Below the pieces are notes generated by a model that saw only the letters and a list, made by a program, of their open reading frames with translations, ran no database searches and was not told the origin of the DNA. From Bacteroidales bacterium (lineage in GTDB: Bacteria; Bacteroidota; Bacteroidia; Bacteroidales; Tenuifilaceae): 64,000 nt of DNA. Location: assembly GCA_013141385.1 (NCBI GenBank), contig JABFRB010000001.1:248001-312000 (forward strand), given 5' to 3'. Made by a program: the position numbers and the translations under genes. Within the stretch, counting starts at the first letter, position 1, and each line of letters opens with the position of its first letter. This document shows, in pieces, positions 42,564 to 52,300 of this stretch.

Positions 42564-43049
42564 CTAATACCATTCGCCATTCCAAGATTTGTATTCATCA
42601 ATTTTTATGTCGATATAGTTTTTAAGGCGTTTCAATGTTGTTTGCGAAATGTTGTCCAAAAATTCAGAATTTGATTTTAAGTTAATGAGTTCTTTCAGTT
42701 GATGGTTAATATTAAAATTGAGAATTCTCGCCTCTTTGTCATTTGCAATTTTGTCAAACTTCAAGTATGTATCAATTGTCGGATTCCATTGAGGTTCTGT
42801 TCCTTGAAAGATATAGTAATTAAAACTTTGTCTTGAAAGATATGATAATTTTGAAACCGCTCTATATGTCATAAACCCTTTTACTTCAATATATAGGTCA
42901 AGGTCTGTTAAGTAAATGTCGCATTTTGGTGATGTCATTGAACGACTTGTCTGCCAAGGATAATTGTCAATAGGAACAGGTTTCTGTATCTCGAAATTTA
43001 TTCCATTTCTTAATAGTTCGTCTTGAATTTTCTGTTCTAATTTACTCAT
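42564..43049 (-). CDS. PDDEXK-fold nuclease-like protein
   Basis: A 161-residue protein. The N-terminal helix KLEQKIQDELLRNG is followed by SPKCDIYLTDLDLYIEVKGFM (about residues 39-59), in which the Asp and the E-x-K pair match the PDDEXK metal site. The following helix (AVSKLSYLSRQ) also fits, and the fourth strand is SFNYYIFQG. There are no extra domains. It resembles VSR/DUF559-type small nucleases but not closely enough to name one. It is co-transcribed with the EEP gene (8 bases). An 84-bp repeat copy lies in front of its start. Confidence 0.65.
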   Translation of the reverse strand: MSKLEQKIQDELLRNGINFEIQKPVPIDNYPWQTSRSMTSPKCDIYLTDLDLYIEVKGFMTYRAVSKLSYLSRQSFNYYIFQGTEPQWNPTIDTYLKFDKIANDKEARILNFNINHQLKELINLKSNSEFLDNISQTTLKRLKNYIDIKIDEYKSWNGEWY

Positions 43050-43098
43050 TCGCTATCGATTTTTCTACAGTTGCAGGTAACTCATATATGACCAAAAA

Positions 43099-43182
43099 TA
43101 ATCCTATACAACCAATTTAGGTGTATATATGTACCTTTTGCTGTTTTTTATAAAAATATCATTATTTCACAAATCATCAAAG
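43099..43182. repeat. 84-bp direct repeat, copy 1
   Basis: Opens TAATCCTATACAACCAATTT and ends with a stretch like TTTATAAAAATAHCATTWTT. The second copy is at 44937-45020, same length and orientation, with scattered differences. Its left border overlaps the minus-strand string TATTTTTG (43093-43100), a fit to the Bacteroidota -7 consensus TAnnTTTG, 44 bases upstream of the PDDEXK gene start. Confidence 0.7.
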
Positions 43183-43310
43183 AATAATTTATTCATAGAA
43201 TAATAGAACTGGAACAGAGCGGAAGTCGGCGAAGTCAAAACAAGAGGTTAGTTTTTTACTTCTTTCTTCCATTTTGGCTTCGCCTAACTTCGTTTCCATT
43301 ATTCCAGTAT

Positions 43311-43418
43311 TGATTATGTCGAACTAGTTCTGCTGAGCTCACTTCGTTCAGCACAGCAAAGCAATAATCTGTTTTCGTGCCGATAATCAATATGTTATAT
43401 TTAGTTCGAATTCACGTT
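43311..43418 (-). repeat. MITE-like element, degenerate reverse copy
   Basis: Right end reads, in reverse, AACGTGAATTCGAACTAAA, and inward come ATTGATTATCGGCACG and TTGCTTTGCTGTGCTGAAC, which match the left half of the 39-kb element (ATTGATTGTCAGTACA, TTGCTTTGTCATGCTGAAC). The other end is diverged, so the left border is approximate. The rest of the gap 43050-43453 holds the 84-bp repeat and no gene. Confidence 0.6.
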
Positions 43419-43453
43419 ATAATCATTTCAAACCCATATACGTTTATTACCCT

Positions 43454-44767
43454 TTAATCGCTTAATGAGTCTTTATCCATTAGATTTACAACTTTATTTT
43501 TTAAATTATACAACTTTATGATGGTTTGGGAAGCTGATTTGCCGTTTTGTTTTGTAATTACTACAAAATTTCTTGTAGTGGCAACTGCATTAGTATCAAC
43601 CCATGTTCCTGAATTGGCGTAGATACATTTTTTATTATTACTATTTTGATATGCATCAATTTTAGCAATGTGTGTATGGCCAAATACAACAATTCTTTTA
43701 TTTGATTTAGGGTTATCAAAGTACTGTATATTTGCCTGCTTGTCGGTTTCGAAAGCTGAATCTACAGAATCGATTGCCTCAGCAGTATTAATAAGTTTAG
43801 CTACATTGTTGCTGATTTGTCTTTTTTCCCATTTATCTTGAATCCCATTGTAAAGATCCAAATATATTGTCCCCTTAGGAGTTGGTTGATAAGGAACAAG
43901 ATTACTAAATGAATAATTACCCTTGAATCCATTTACGTTTGTAATAATTATTGAATCATTAAATTTTTGACGTATAGGGAATAAGCCCGCAGTAGTATTC
44001 CATACATTCCAATACCGATACAATAAATCTTGGCTTTCACCCCCCGAAGTATTTTGGGAAACAGTTGGTAAGGTATCGCCTGGTGTTGGGTGACCCTGTT
44101 GCACGCTGAGTGCAGCTATTCTTGTAAAAAAGTACCCGGGAGGCAGGATGTTTTCTGGAGCAATGGTTTGGTTGGAGAATGGGTCGGGTGCACAGAAAAA
44201 ATTGTAGCGGTGGCCATGTTCAATAGCTATTTCAGGATAGCTATTGGGGGAATAAGTACCTAAGCCCAGAACGCTGTCACGTGCCTGATTTATTCCAGGA
44301 AGAACACTTTCAACACATGCTTTTGTGATTGTTAAATCGTGGTTTCCGGGTACATAGGTAACTAAGAAATTTTTATCTTGAATTATACTGTTAATGGCAT
44401 TAAATACGCCTATGTTGGTTGTTGCAATACGCTTTACAAAATCAGCCTGAGTCCCTCCATGATAAGTATCTATATCAGCTGGCACAAACCATTCATCGAA
44501 CAGGTCTCCGGCGATAACAAGTTCTTTAACGTTTTGGGATTTTTTTATCCGTTTAAGCAATTCTTCCAGAGCCGTACGGTTCTTCACACACTCAGCATAC
44601 GCAGTGTCTGCGCCGAGATGTATATCGCTTATAATAACAATCATATTCCTCTCAGTTCCACCATTGCTAAATGGAGCATCTGATTTACTTGAGTTTCTGC
44701 ACGATGTAAATACACCTAAGAACGACATCAACAAAAACACACTTAATGTTCTCCTAATAATTTTCAT
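43454..44767 (-). CDS. Lipoprotein metallophosphoesterase
   Basis: A 437-residue calcineurin-like phosphoesterase. It has a lipoprotein signal (SFLGVFTSC, lipidated Cys near residue 23). Two-metal motifs: DIHLGAD near 48, GDLFDEW near 87, PGNHDLT near 140, EHGHRY near 188 and GHTHIAK near 362. The insert between about 195 and 355 is long and rich in aromatic and proline residues. Members related to LpxH/UDP-2,3-diacylglucosamine hydrolase or to nucleotidases share these motifs; a secreted enzyme cannot be LpxH. Likely envelope-located phosphoesterase of unknown substrate. Confidence 0.85.
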   Translation of the reverse strand: MKIIRRTLSVFLLMSFLGVFTSCRNSSKSDAPFSNGGTERNMIVIISDIHLGADTAYAECVKNRTALEELLKRIKKSQNVKELVIAGDLFDEWFVPADIDTYHGGTQADFVKRIATTNIGVFNAINSIIQDKNFLVTYVPGNHDLTITKACVESVLPGINQARDSVLGLGTYSPNSYPEIAIEHGHRYNFFCAPDPFSNQTIAPENILPPGYFFTRIAALSVQQGHPTPGDTLPTVSQNTSGGESQDLLYRYWNVWNTTAGLFPIRQKFNDSIIITNVNGFKGNYSFSNLVPYQPTPKGTIYLDLYNGIQDKWEKRQISNNVAKLINTAEAIDSVDSAFETDKQANIQYFDNPKSNKRIVVFGHTHIAKIDAYQNSNNKKCIYANSGTWVDTNAVATTRNFVVITKQNGKSASQTIIKLYNLKNKVVNLMDKDSLSD

Positions 44768-44936
44768 GATACACTCATTTTTTATTTTTCCTACTCGTAT
44801 GGCTTTTCGGAATTCGCCCCATTTATTTAATTTACTTCTGGTTTTCTATTTTTTATATTTATCACTTTGGTTGATCGACCCTTTTTTTCATGTCCTGTTA
44901 TTATGTTGGGTGACTCATTTATTTGTGTATCAGAAG

Positions 44937-45020
44937 TAATCCTATACAACCAATTTAGGTATGTATATACACCTTTGGGTAGTTTTTATAAAAATAACAT
45001 TTTTTCGCAAACAATCAAAG
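44937..45020. repeat. 84-bp direct repeat, copy 2
   Basis: Same length and orientation as 43099-43182; opens TAATCCTATACAACCAATTT. It lies upstream of the metallophosphoesterase gene (start 44767), just as copy 1 lies upstream of the PDDEXK gene. In the rest of the gap 44768-45187 no gene is supported. Confidence 0.7.
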
Positions 45021-45187
45021 GGGTATTTTTTTTATGGAATGCTGGAATAATGGAATGTTTACGTTTGTCTTATAATACTAGTTGGGGTTGATGGATGAGT
45101 TAATGGTTTTAGGCACTGAATAGAGGTTATTTATATATTTTGGAGTCTGTTAATCAATAAGATTAAGAGCTAGGGTTATAATATTTT

Positions 45188-45865
45188 TTAATATCTGAAA
45201 TTAACGCAATTATTTACATCTTTTTCACAAAGAATTGTGTCAAGTATTTCCTTTTTCTTTCCATTTCTGAGCAATTCCCAGCATATTATAGTTTTTTTAT
45301 TCATTAAAGTTTTTGTTTCGATAACTGATTTAACTTTTCCTCCAATCCACCTAAATCCATTTTCGGGAGCAACGCCAAGGTTCGTTAATTTATAAGGGTA
45401 CATGGTTGTTCCATCAATGTCATTTGTTTTCCATGAAACGTAAAGGGTATCATAAAGTGGTGTTTTGCTACATCGCTCAATTTTAATTGTAAAATCTATT
45501 AGTTTGGTAAGATAGAAGGATAAATATTTGGAATTTTTTTCAAGTTCAGGGAGAATTATCTCTTCAGATGAAATAGCATAATCGGAATCGCCTACAAAAA
45601 TAAATTTGTACAAATAAGCTCCTTTGTTCTTTTTCATTTTATATGAGAAATGTCCAGAACTGTCGGTACAAAATCGACCAACATCGGAGGGGATGTATTT
45701 ATTATCGCTTAAAATCAAACTTTTAATAATAACCTCCCTTTGGGGAATTCCCTTTTCCGTGTATTCGTCTAAAATCTTTCCTCTGATATCCAGAGTTCCT
45801 TCGGTTCTAGTACATCCAATTAAAAAAAAACAGGCAAAGGTTGCAATGTGTAGTAATACTTTCAT
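45188..45865 (-). CDS. Putative lipoprotein with carboxypeptidase-like beta domain
   Basis: A 225-residue protein with lipoprotein signal (MKVLLHIATFACFFLIGCTR, Cys at residue 18). Residues about 25-115 read as a CarboxypepD_reg-like Ig fold: LDIRGKILDEYTEKGIPQ, DSSGHFSYKMKKNKGAYLYKF. The rest (about 130-225) has a few Cys (ERCSKTPLYD, IICWELL, CEKDVNNC) and no recognised domain. Function unknown. No co-directional partner; the nearest gene on the same strand is the metallophosphoesterase 420 bases downstream. Confidence 0.72.
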   Translation of the reverse strand: MKVLLHIATFACFFLIGCTRTEGTLDIRGKILDEYTEKGIPQREVIIKSLILSDNKYIPSDVGRFCTDSSGHFSYKMKKNKGAYLYKFIFVGDSDYAISSEEIILPELEKNSKYLSFYLTKLIDFTIKIERCSKTPLYDTLYVSWKTNDIDGTTMYPYKLTNLGVAPENGFRWIGGKVKSVIETKTLMNKKTIICWELLRNGKKKEILDTILCEKDVNNCVNFRY

Positions 45866-46559
45866 CTTTAAAAGGAGAATAAGTATTTGTTTTGTAAGTA
45901 AAGTAGATAAAAGAATACAATTTACAAAAGTTAATTAGAATTGCAAGTTCTTCTACTCTGTTGGTCTTAATTGCATTAGACCTAAAGTATTGGCAACGTA
46001 TTTTCTTTAGTTTACCAATATTCCATCCAGAAATTGTGTTTTTTTCATACAAGTATGTTTTTTACTTTTATTGTGCTTATACTTCATTGTTAACTCTGAA
46101 ATATTAAAATAACATCATTTAATGTCCTACGAATATGAACATAAATAAATTTTAAATAAATTTTAAATTGTCATAAAAATGGCATATATTCACTTGTCAA
46201 ATTTATATGCTTTGTTAAATAGATTTATTATTTGAAATACTGAATGTTATAAAAAAATTTGCATCATTTATTTGTTGTGTGCTGCTATTGGAAAAAGGGA
46301 TTAATGATATTATGTGTAGAACATTTGGTTTTCGTGAATGATTTTTTATCAATTTTTTGGTGTTGGTGATTTATTTTTTTAATGTGTAGTTGCGATTCTC
46401 TTATTGTATTAGTTTTAAGAGTTATTTTGATAAAAACATGCTTTCTGTTGAGAGATTTTCTTAGGTAATAGTTGCCGGTTTTTTAGCATGTTTACTTCCA
46501 CGAATGCAAATAAATCTTTAGGATAGTGTTTTTGTTTTTTTAAAGCAATTACTAAATAA
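45866..46559. other. AT-rich intergenic stretch of 0.7 kb
   Basis: No gene supported; an 81-codon minus-strand frame here has no features of a protein. The segment is very A/T-rich with the repeated text TAAATTTTAAATAAATTTTA near 46150. It separates divergent genes and must hold promoters for both, including that of the four-gene block starting at 46560. Confidence 0.5.
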
Positions 46560-47543
46560 ATGGTTAGTACAACCAACATGACTTTAGTTAGGGCTGCAGT
46601 TGAAAGATTAATCCATTGTGGGGATGATTTTCAGGAAATGAAATTGACTGTAGAAAGTTTGTATGAGCTTTTTAAATCGATTACTGGGATCGATTTTACT
46701 AAATGGAATGATGCTGATATTCATCTGCCATCAGGGAAGGCTATTTCGGCTGAGGGTGCTGCGCATTGTCTTCTTGAATTTAGGCGTACTGCAATTTTTC
46801 TGCGCGGAATAAAGCAAGCAATAGATTATAAATTAGATTGCAATAAGGGGCAGGTTAAAATACTTTATGCAGGATGCGGCCCTTACGCTACGCTTATTAC
46901 ACCTTTACTTCCTTATTATTCTGCTGATAAAATTGGTATAACACTTCTAGATATTAATAAAGTATCCCTAAATTCATCGGAAACACTTATAAAAACGCTT
47001 GGTTTGGGTGATTATATAGATCAATTTATATTGGCTGATGCTTCAACCTATACGATTGATCGATCCTATGATATTGTAATCTCTGAAACAATGCAAGCGG
47101 GGTTAAAGAATGAGCCACAGGTGGCAATAACCCAAAATTTGATTCCACAATGTAAGGCTGATACTATCTTTATTCCAGAGCAAATTACAATAGATGCCTA
47201 TTTGCGGAAAAGGGGTATTTGGGATGGGGATCAGCTATTAGAAGAAGGTGGAGAGACAAATCATTTATGTGAACTTTTTGCTGTAAATAAAACAAATTTA
47301 GATAGCAGTAATTATCGAAAGGTTGTGACCCTGCCACCAACTTTTAATAAACCTTATGACCTTTTGCTTTATACCACAATTAAAGTATTCGGCAATGAGG
47401 TTTTAGGGTTAAACGATTGTAGTTTAAATATGCCTTTAAGGTATTTTGAATTGCGAGATAATTGCCCCAAATTAATTGAGTTTTGGTATAACCAAAGTAA
47501 CAAACCCAAAATTGAATCTAAAATTTTAGATTATATAACTTAA
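46560..47543 (+). CDS. Class I SAM-dependent methyltransferase-like protein
   Basis: A 327-residue cytoplasmic protein. SAM-binding motif I is VKILYAGCGPYATLI near residues 99-113, followed by the acidic motif II strand ITLLDIN near 137. Motif post-I/IV reads YDIVISETMQAGLKNEPQVAITQNL near 175-200, where SE-x-M resembles the double-E loop region of arginine methyltransferases. The N-terminal helical domain (about 1-90) is unassigned. It is the first of four co-directional genes, 25 bases before the tail-collar gene, so it may modify a product of that operon. Exact activity is not readable. Confidence 0.72.
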   Translation: MVSTTNMTLVRAAVERLIHCGDDFQEMKLTVESLYELFKSITGIDFTKWNDADIHLPSGKAISAEGAAHCLLEFRRTAIFLRGIKQAIDYKLDCNKGQVKILYAGCGPYATLITPLLPYYSADKIGITLLDINKVSLNSSETLIKTLGLGDYIDQFILADASTYTIDRSYDIVISETMQAGLKNEPQVAITQNLIPQCKADTIFIPEQITIDAYLRKRGIWDGDQLLEEGGETNHLCELFAVNKTNLDSSNYRKVVTLPPTFNKPYDLLLYTTIKVFGNEVLGLNDCSLNMPLRYFELRDNCPKLIEFWYNQSNKPKIESKILDYIT

Positions 47544-47568
47544 TTATTAACTAAAAAAAAATTAGACT

Positions 47569-48138
47569 ATGGATCCTTACATGGCACAAATTCTTGCATT
47601 TGCATTTGGTTGGGCGCCAATGGGCTTTCAGATTTGTGATGGCTCAATCCTGCAAATTTCACAAAATTCCGCTTTGTATTCCTTACTAGGAACATATTTT
47701 GGTGGAAATGGAACTCAAACATTTGGTATCCCCGATTTAAAGGGTAGAACAATTCTTGGGCAGGGCAATGGTACAGGTTTAACTCCTAGACCATTTGCAA
47801 GTATGGGTGGTGTTGAGCAGGTTACTTTATCGCAAAATGAGATGCCAATTCACAGCCATACTGCGGTATTCACTGGCACTTCAGTTACAGTGAAAGCAAG
47901 CAGTGCAATTGGTACCTCAGGAACACCAAGTACCAGATCAAATACCCTAGGAGGATCTGCAACTGGTTTATATAATAGTGCTGCACCTGATATTGCACTT
48001 AACATAGGAGGTGGTGCTGTTGCAGGTACTGTTGCAGTTGCAAATGCTGGACAAAGTATTGGTCACAACAATATGCAACCTTTTACAGTTCTTAATTACT
48101 GTATAGCTACTCAAGGAATTTATCCTACACGTCCATAA
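47569..48138 (+). CDS. Phage tail-collar domain protein (microcystin-dependent-protein type)
   Basis: A 189-residue protein of the MdpB/tail-collar family. It starts MDPYMAQILAFAFGWAPMGF, then CDGSILQISQNSALYSLLGTYFGGNG (about residues 25-51, the collar signature with GW-P and L-x-S-x-x-GT-x-F-G) and FGIPDLKGRT and the GMEQVTLSQNEMPIHSHT-like repeat (about 85-103, here GVEQVTL). The C-terminal end is the conserved HNNMQPFTVLNYCIATQGIYP. Such proteins occur in phage tails and also in unlinked operons in many bacteria, where their role is unknown. There is no other phage gene nearby. It lies 25 bases after the methyltransferase-like gene. Confidence 0.9.
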   Translation: MDPYMAQILAFAFGWAPMGFQICDGSILQISQNSALYSLLGTYFGGNGTQTFGIPDLKGRTILGQGNGTGLTPRPFASMGGVEQVTLSQNEMPIHSHTAVFTGTSVTVKASSAIGTSGTPSTRSNTLGGSATGLYNSAAPDIALNIGGGAVAGTVAVANAGQSIGHNNMQPFTVLNYCIATQGIYPTRP

Positions 48139-48145
48139 TATTGTT

Positions 48146-48181
48146 GGGTCGCTGGTTAATAAAACTACCAGCGACCTTTCT
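48146..48181 (+). terminator. Hairpin between tail-collar and binding-protein genes
   Basis: Perfect 10-base stem GGTCGCTGGT (48147-48156) and ACCAGCGACC (48167-48176), 10-base loop, then TTTCT. The weak U run and the 16-base gap to the next ATG suggest a partial terminator or attenuator that would give more tail-collar protein than of the downstream gene products. Confidence 0.7.
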
Positions 48182-48197
48182 ATAAACCTAGTTGGTA

Positions 48198-49358
48198 ATG
48201 AATCAAACAATAAAAATAGGTTTTCTTTTTCCTTACTCATCTGTTTCTCCCCATATGTCGCAGGATATAATTGATGGTTTTTTTACATCAATACCAGAAA
48301 TTTATAGGAAGAATTTCCAGTTTTATCCTGAATATATAGATAAAGGGAGCCATGAATTGGTTAAGGTTGCGGTAAATAAATTAATTATGTTTCATAATGT
48401 TGATATTATCTCAGGCATTGTTAGTTATAAGCTGATGCCAGAGATCAATTCGATATTAGAGAGGCAAAAAAAGTTGGCTTTTTTCTTTGATCTAGGGGAG
48501 TATTTACCTCCATTGGCTCCAATATCAGAAAATATCTTTTTTAATAGCCTTCAATTTTGGCAGGTAGAATATGCTTTGGGTCTCTGGGCTCAGAAACAGT
48601 TTTCGGGGAAAGGGGCAATTCTAATGTCGATATATGAAGCGGGTTACCAAATGCATAGCGCATTTTGGCAGGGTGCTTTATCGGCAGGCGCTGAGGAGAT
48701 TGATATGCATATTCTGCCATTTAACCCACAGCTACCTAATATTGAGGATATACTATCTCCATTTTTCGAAAAAATTAAGCAAAGTAAGGTTGATTACTTC
48801 CATGCTCTGTTTTGTGGTTCAGAAGCTTTTGAGTTTTATAAATGTTACTGCCAATCCGATATTTACAACAAAATACCATTAGTGGTAACACCTTACATGG
48901 CTTCTGATGAAACACTGGATAATGTACCAAAAAGTAATATAACGCTATACTCTGCATCTACATGGAACTATAATTCGATGGATGAAAAAAATCAGCGATT
49001 CAAAAGTGCTTATCAGCTCAGAACTGGCAAAAAAGCAAGCGAATTTGCTGTGATGGGTTATGAAATGGGGCAGCTATTTCTACCCATGCTACCTATTTTT
49101 CAAAAAAAAGATTTGAAAGAGATAATTAAATATATAAAAGATGCCAGTGTCAATGGACCAAGAGGTTTACGTAATTTTCATCACGATTCAACATTGGCAC
49201 CCCCTATTATAAATATTGAGAAAATTACTACTCTGAACGACAAATTATCCAGAATTGTGTTGGAGCAAGGAATTGCATTGAAACATAACGATTCAGTGTT
49301 CTATGATATTCACACACAATGCGTTTCTGGATGGAAAAACCCTTATTTGTGTGTGTAA
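48198..49358 (+). CDS. Periplasmic-binding-protein-fold protein, no signal peptide
   Basis: A 386-residue protein from the ATG at 48198 (MNQTIKIGFLFPYSSVSPHM); an upstream TTG in frame adds only two codons. The fold looks like the leucine/branched-chain amino-acid-binding type I: N-terminal strand IKIGFLFPYSS, VDIISGIVSYKL, alternating strands and helices, FHALFCGSEAFEFY, IPLVVTPYMASDE and the closing VNGPRGLRNFHHD. No signal peptide or lipobox is visible, so it is likely cytosolic or exported in another way. It lies between the tail-collar gene and the T9SS cadherin gene and may be a sensor or ligand binder for that unit. Confidence 0.75.
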   Translation: MNQTIKIGFLFPYSSVSPHMSQDIIDGFFTSIPEIYRKNFQFYPEYIDKGSHELVKVAVNKLIMFHNVDIISGIVSYKLMPEINSILERQKKLAFFFDLGEYLPPLAPISENIFFNSLQFWQVEYALGLWAQKQFSGKGAILMSIYEAGYQMHSAFWQGALSAGAEEIDMHILPFNPQLPNIEDILSPFFEKIKQSKVDYFHALFCGSEAFEFYKCYCQSDIYNKIPLVVTPYMASDETLDNVPKSNITLYSASTWNYNSMDEKNQRFKSAYQLRTGKKASEFAVMGYEMGQLFLPMLPIFQKKDLKEIIKYIKDASVNGPRGLRNFHHDSTLAPPIINIEKITTLNDKLSRIVLEQGIALKHNDSVFYDIHTQCVSGWKNPYLCV

Positions 49359-49377
49359 ACTTTAAATCTATGATGTT

Positions 49378-52300
49378 ATGAGAAAAATTTACTCTTATGT
49401 AGTAAAAATAGCATTAACACTAATAATTTTGTTTTTAACAAGTGGTGTTTATGCTCAATATCCAACATTACCTTATCACCCTACTGTAACAAATCCTGGC
49501 CTATATCCTGTGCCAACTACTCCATTTACTTATGGTGATTGGGTTACTAATGTGACTTTTGCTGGAATTAATAATACTACGGCAAATGTTTCATGGCGAA
49601 ATAATTATTCTGGTTCAACTCACGCTAGCGTTGTTTTAGGCCAGACTTATACCCTTTCTGTTACAGTAAATAATGTTGGTGCAGATTTTTCCTTCCAGTA
49701 TATTGCCGCATATATCGATTGGGATAGAAATGGTGATTGTGGTGGAAAAAGACCAGGAGATGGAGGCACAGGGGAGATATCAAGCGAATGTTATGTGTTG
49801 GGTTTACCAGGTCATGCTAGTGCTACAGTAACTTTAAATATTACTGTTCCAAATGATGCTGCAATTGGCACCACATGGTTAAGAGTGACTTTGGATGCTG
49901 ATGGTGGTAATGGTGATTATCTGTCTTACTTTGCATATGGTGAAATGGAAGAATATGCTGTTGATGTTTCAGCAGGTGTTAATAATGCACCTACTGATGT
50001 ATCTCTTTCTGCAAGTGCTGTAAATGAAAATGTTTCTGCCAACTCAGCTGTTGGTACTCTTAGTACTACCGATCCTGATGTTGGCAATACCTTTACCTAC
50101 TCATTGGTTGCTGGCACAGGTGGCACAGATAATGCCTCATTCAATATTAGCGGTAGCAGTTTGCGTATTACCAATAGTCCTGATTATGAGACTAAGAGCA
50201 GCTATTCAGTGCGAGTACGCACAACAGACCAAGGTGCATTATACTATGAGAAAGCCTATACAATTACTATTAACGATTTAAACGAAGCTCCAACCGATAT
50301 ATCTCTTTCTGCAAGTTCAATCAATGAGAATGTTGCCGGAAATTCTGCGATTGGTAATTTGAATACTACAGATCAGGATGCAGGTAATTCATTCACGTAT
50401 ACGTTGGTTGCTGGAACAGGCAGTACTGACAATGCATCGTTCAACATTAGTGGTAGCAGTTTGCGTATCACAAGCAGTCCTGATTTCGAGACAAAAAGCA
50501 GCTACTCTGTAAGGGTTCGTACCACAGATCAAGGGAGTTTAACTTACGAGAAGGCCTTTACTATCACTATTAGCAATGTTAATGAAACCCCAACAGATAT
50601 TTCTTTATCTGCAAGTTCTATCAATGAGAATGTAGTTGCTAATTCAGCAATAGGTACTCTAAGTTCTACTGATCCAGATGCTGGCACATTTACTTATACA
50701 CTTGTAGTTGGAACAGGAGATACTGATAACGCTTCATTTAACATTAGCGGTAGCAGTTTGCGTATCACTAACAGCCCCAATTTTGAGACAAAGAGTAGCT
50801 ATTCGGTGCGTGTTAGAACAACCGATCAAGGTAGTTTAACATTTGAGAAGGCTTTTACTATTACTATTAATGATTTAAATGAAACACCTACGGATATTGC
50901 TTTATCTGCAAGTTCAATCAACGAGAATGTAGTTGCCAATTCGACTGTTGGTACGCTTAGTACAACTGATTCTGATGCAGTTAACACCTTTACATATACA
51001 CTTGTAGCAGGAACTGGCAGTACGGATAACGCTTCGTTTAATATTAGCGCTAATAGTTTGCGTATCACAGGTAGCCCTGATTTTGAGACAAAGAGCAGCT
51101 ATTCTGTGCGTGTTCGTACTACAGACCAAGGTACTTTGTTCTATGAGAAGGCCTTTACCATTACTATTAATGACTTGAATGAAGCACCTACTGATATTTC
51201 CTTATCAGCAAGTTCAATCAATGAGAATGTGGTAGCAAACTCAACAGTGGGCACACTTAGTTCTACAGATCAAGATGCGGTCAACACTTTCACCTATACA
51301 CTTGTGGCGGGAACAGGCAGTACTGATAATGCCTCGTTTAACATCAGTGGAAGTGGTTTACGTATTACAAATAGCCCTGATTTTGAGACAAAGAGCAGTT
51401 ACTCTGTACGGGTTCGTACTACCGATCAAGGTACTTTGTTCTACGAGAAAGCATTTACAATTACTATCAATAATGTAAACGAAACACCAACTGACTTAGC
51501 GTTATCTGTTGCATCAATCAACGAGAATGTGGTAGCAAACTCTACAGTGGGTACTTTGAGCACAACCGACCCGGATGCTGGCAACACCTTTACCTATACT
51601 CTAGTTGCGGGTACTGGAAGTACTGACAATGCTTCGTTTAATATTAGCGGGAGTAGTCTACGCATCAATAGCAGTCCCGATTTTGAGACTAAAAACAGCT
51701 ATTCCGTAAGGGTTCGCTCAACTGATCAGGGAAGTTTATGGTTTGAAAAGGTTTTCATTGTTACTATCAATGACCTGAATGAAGCTCCTAGTGACATTAC
51801 CCTATCTGCTAGTTCAATCAATGAAAATGTTGTAGCTAACTCAACTATTGGCACATTGAGTTCAACGGATCAGGATGCAGGTAATACTTTCACCTATACA
51901 CTTGTAGCAGGAACTGGTAGTACCGATAACGCTTCGTTTAACATTAGTGGTAGTAGCTTGCGTATCACTAATAGCCCTGACTTTGAGACTAAGAGCAGCT
52001 ACTCCGTAAGGGTTCGCACTACCGATCAGGGAAGTTTGACCTATGAGAAAGCCTTTACAATCACCATTAATAATGTTAACGAAACTCCAACTGATATAGC
52101 GTTATCTGCTACATCAATCAACGAGAATGTAGTAGCAAATTCAACTATTGGTACTTTGAGCACAACGGATATAGATGCAGGTGACACTTTCACCTACACA
52201 CTTGAAGCAGGAACTGGAGATACTGATAACGCCTCATTTAACATTAGCGGTAGCAGCTTGCGTATCACCAATAGTCCAGATTTCGAAACTAAAAACAGTT

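Noticed and set aside
45807-46052. 81-codon minus-strand gene
   Set aside because: Overlaps the real lipoprotein gene start and lacks any family or export features.
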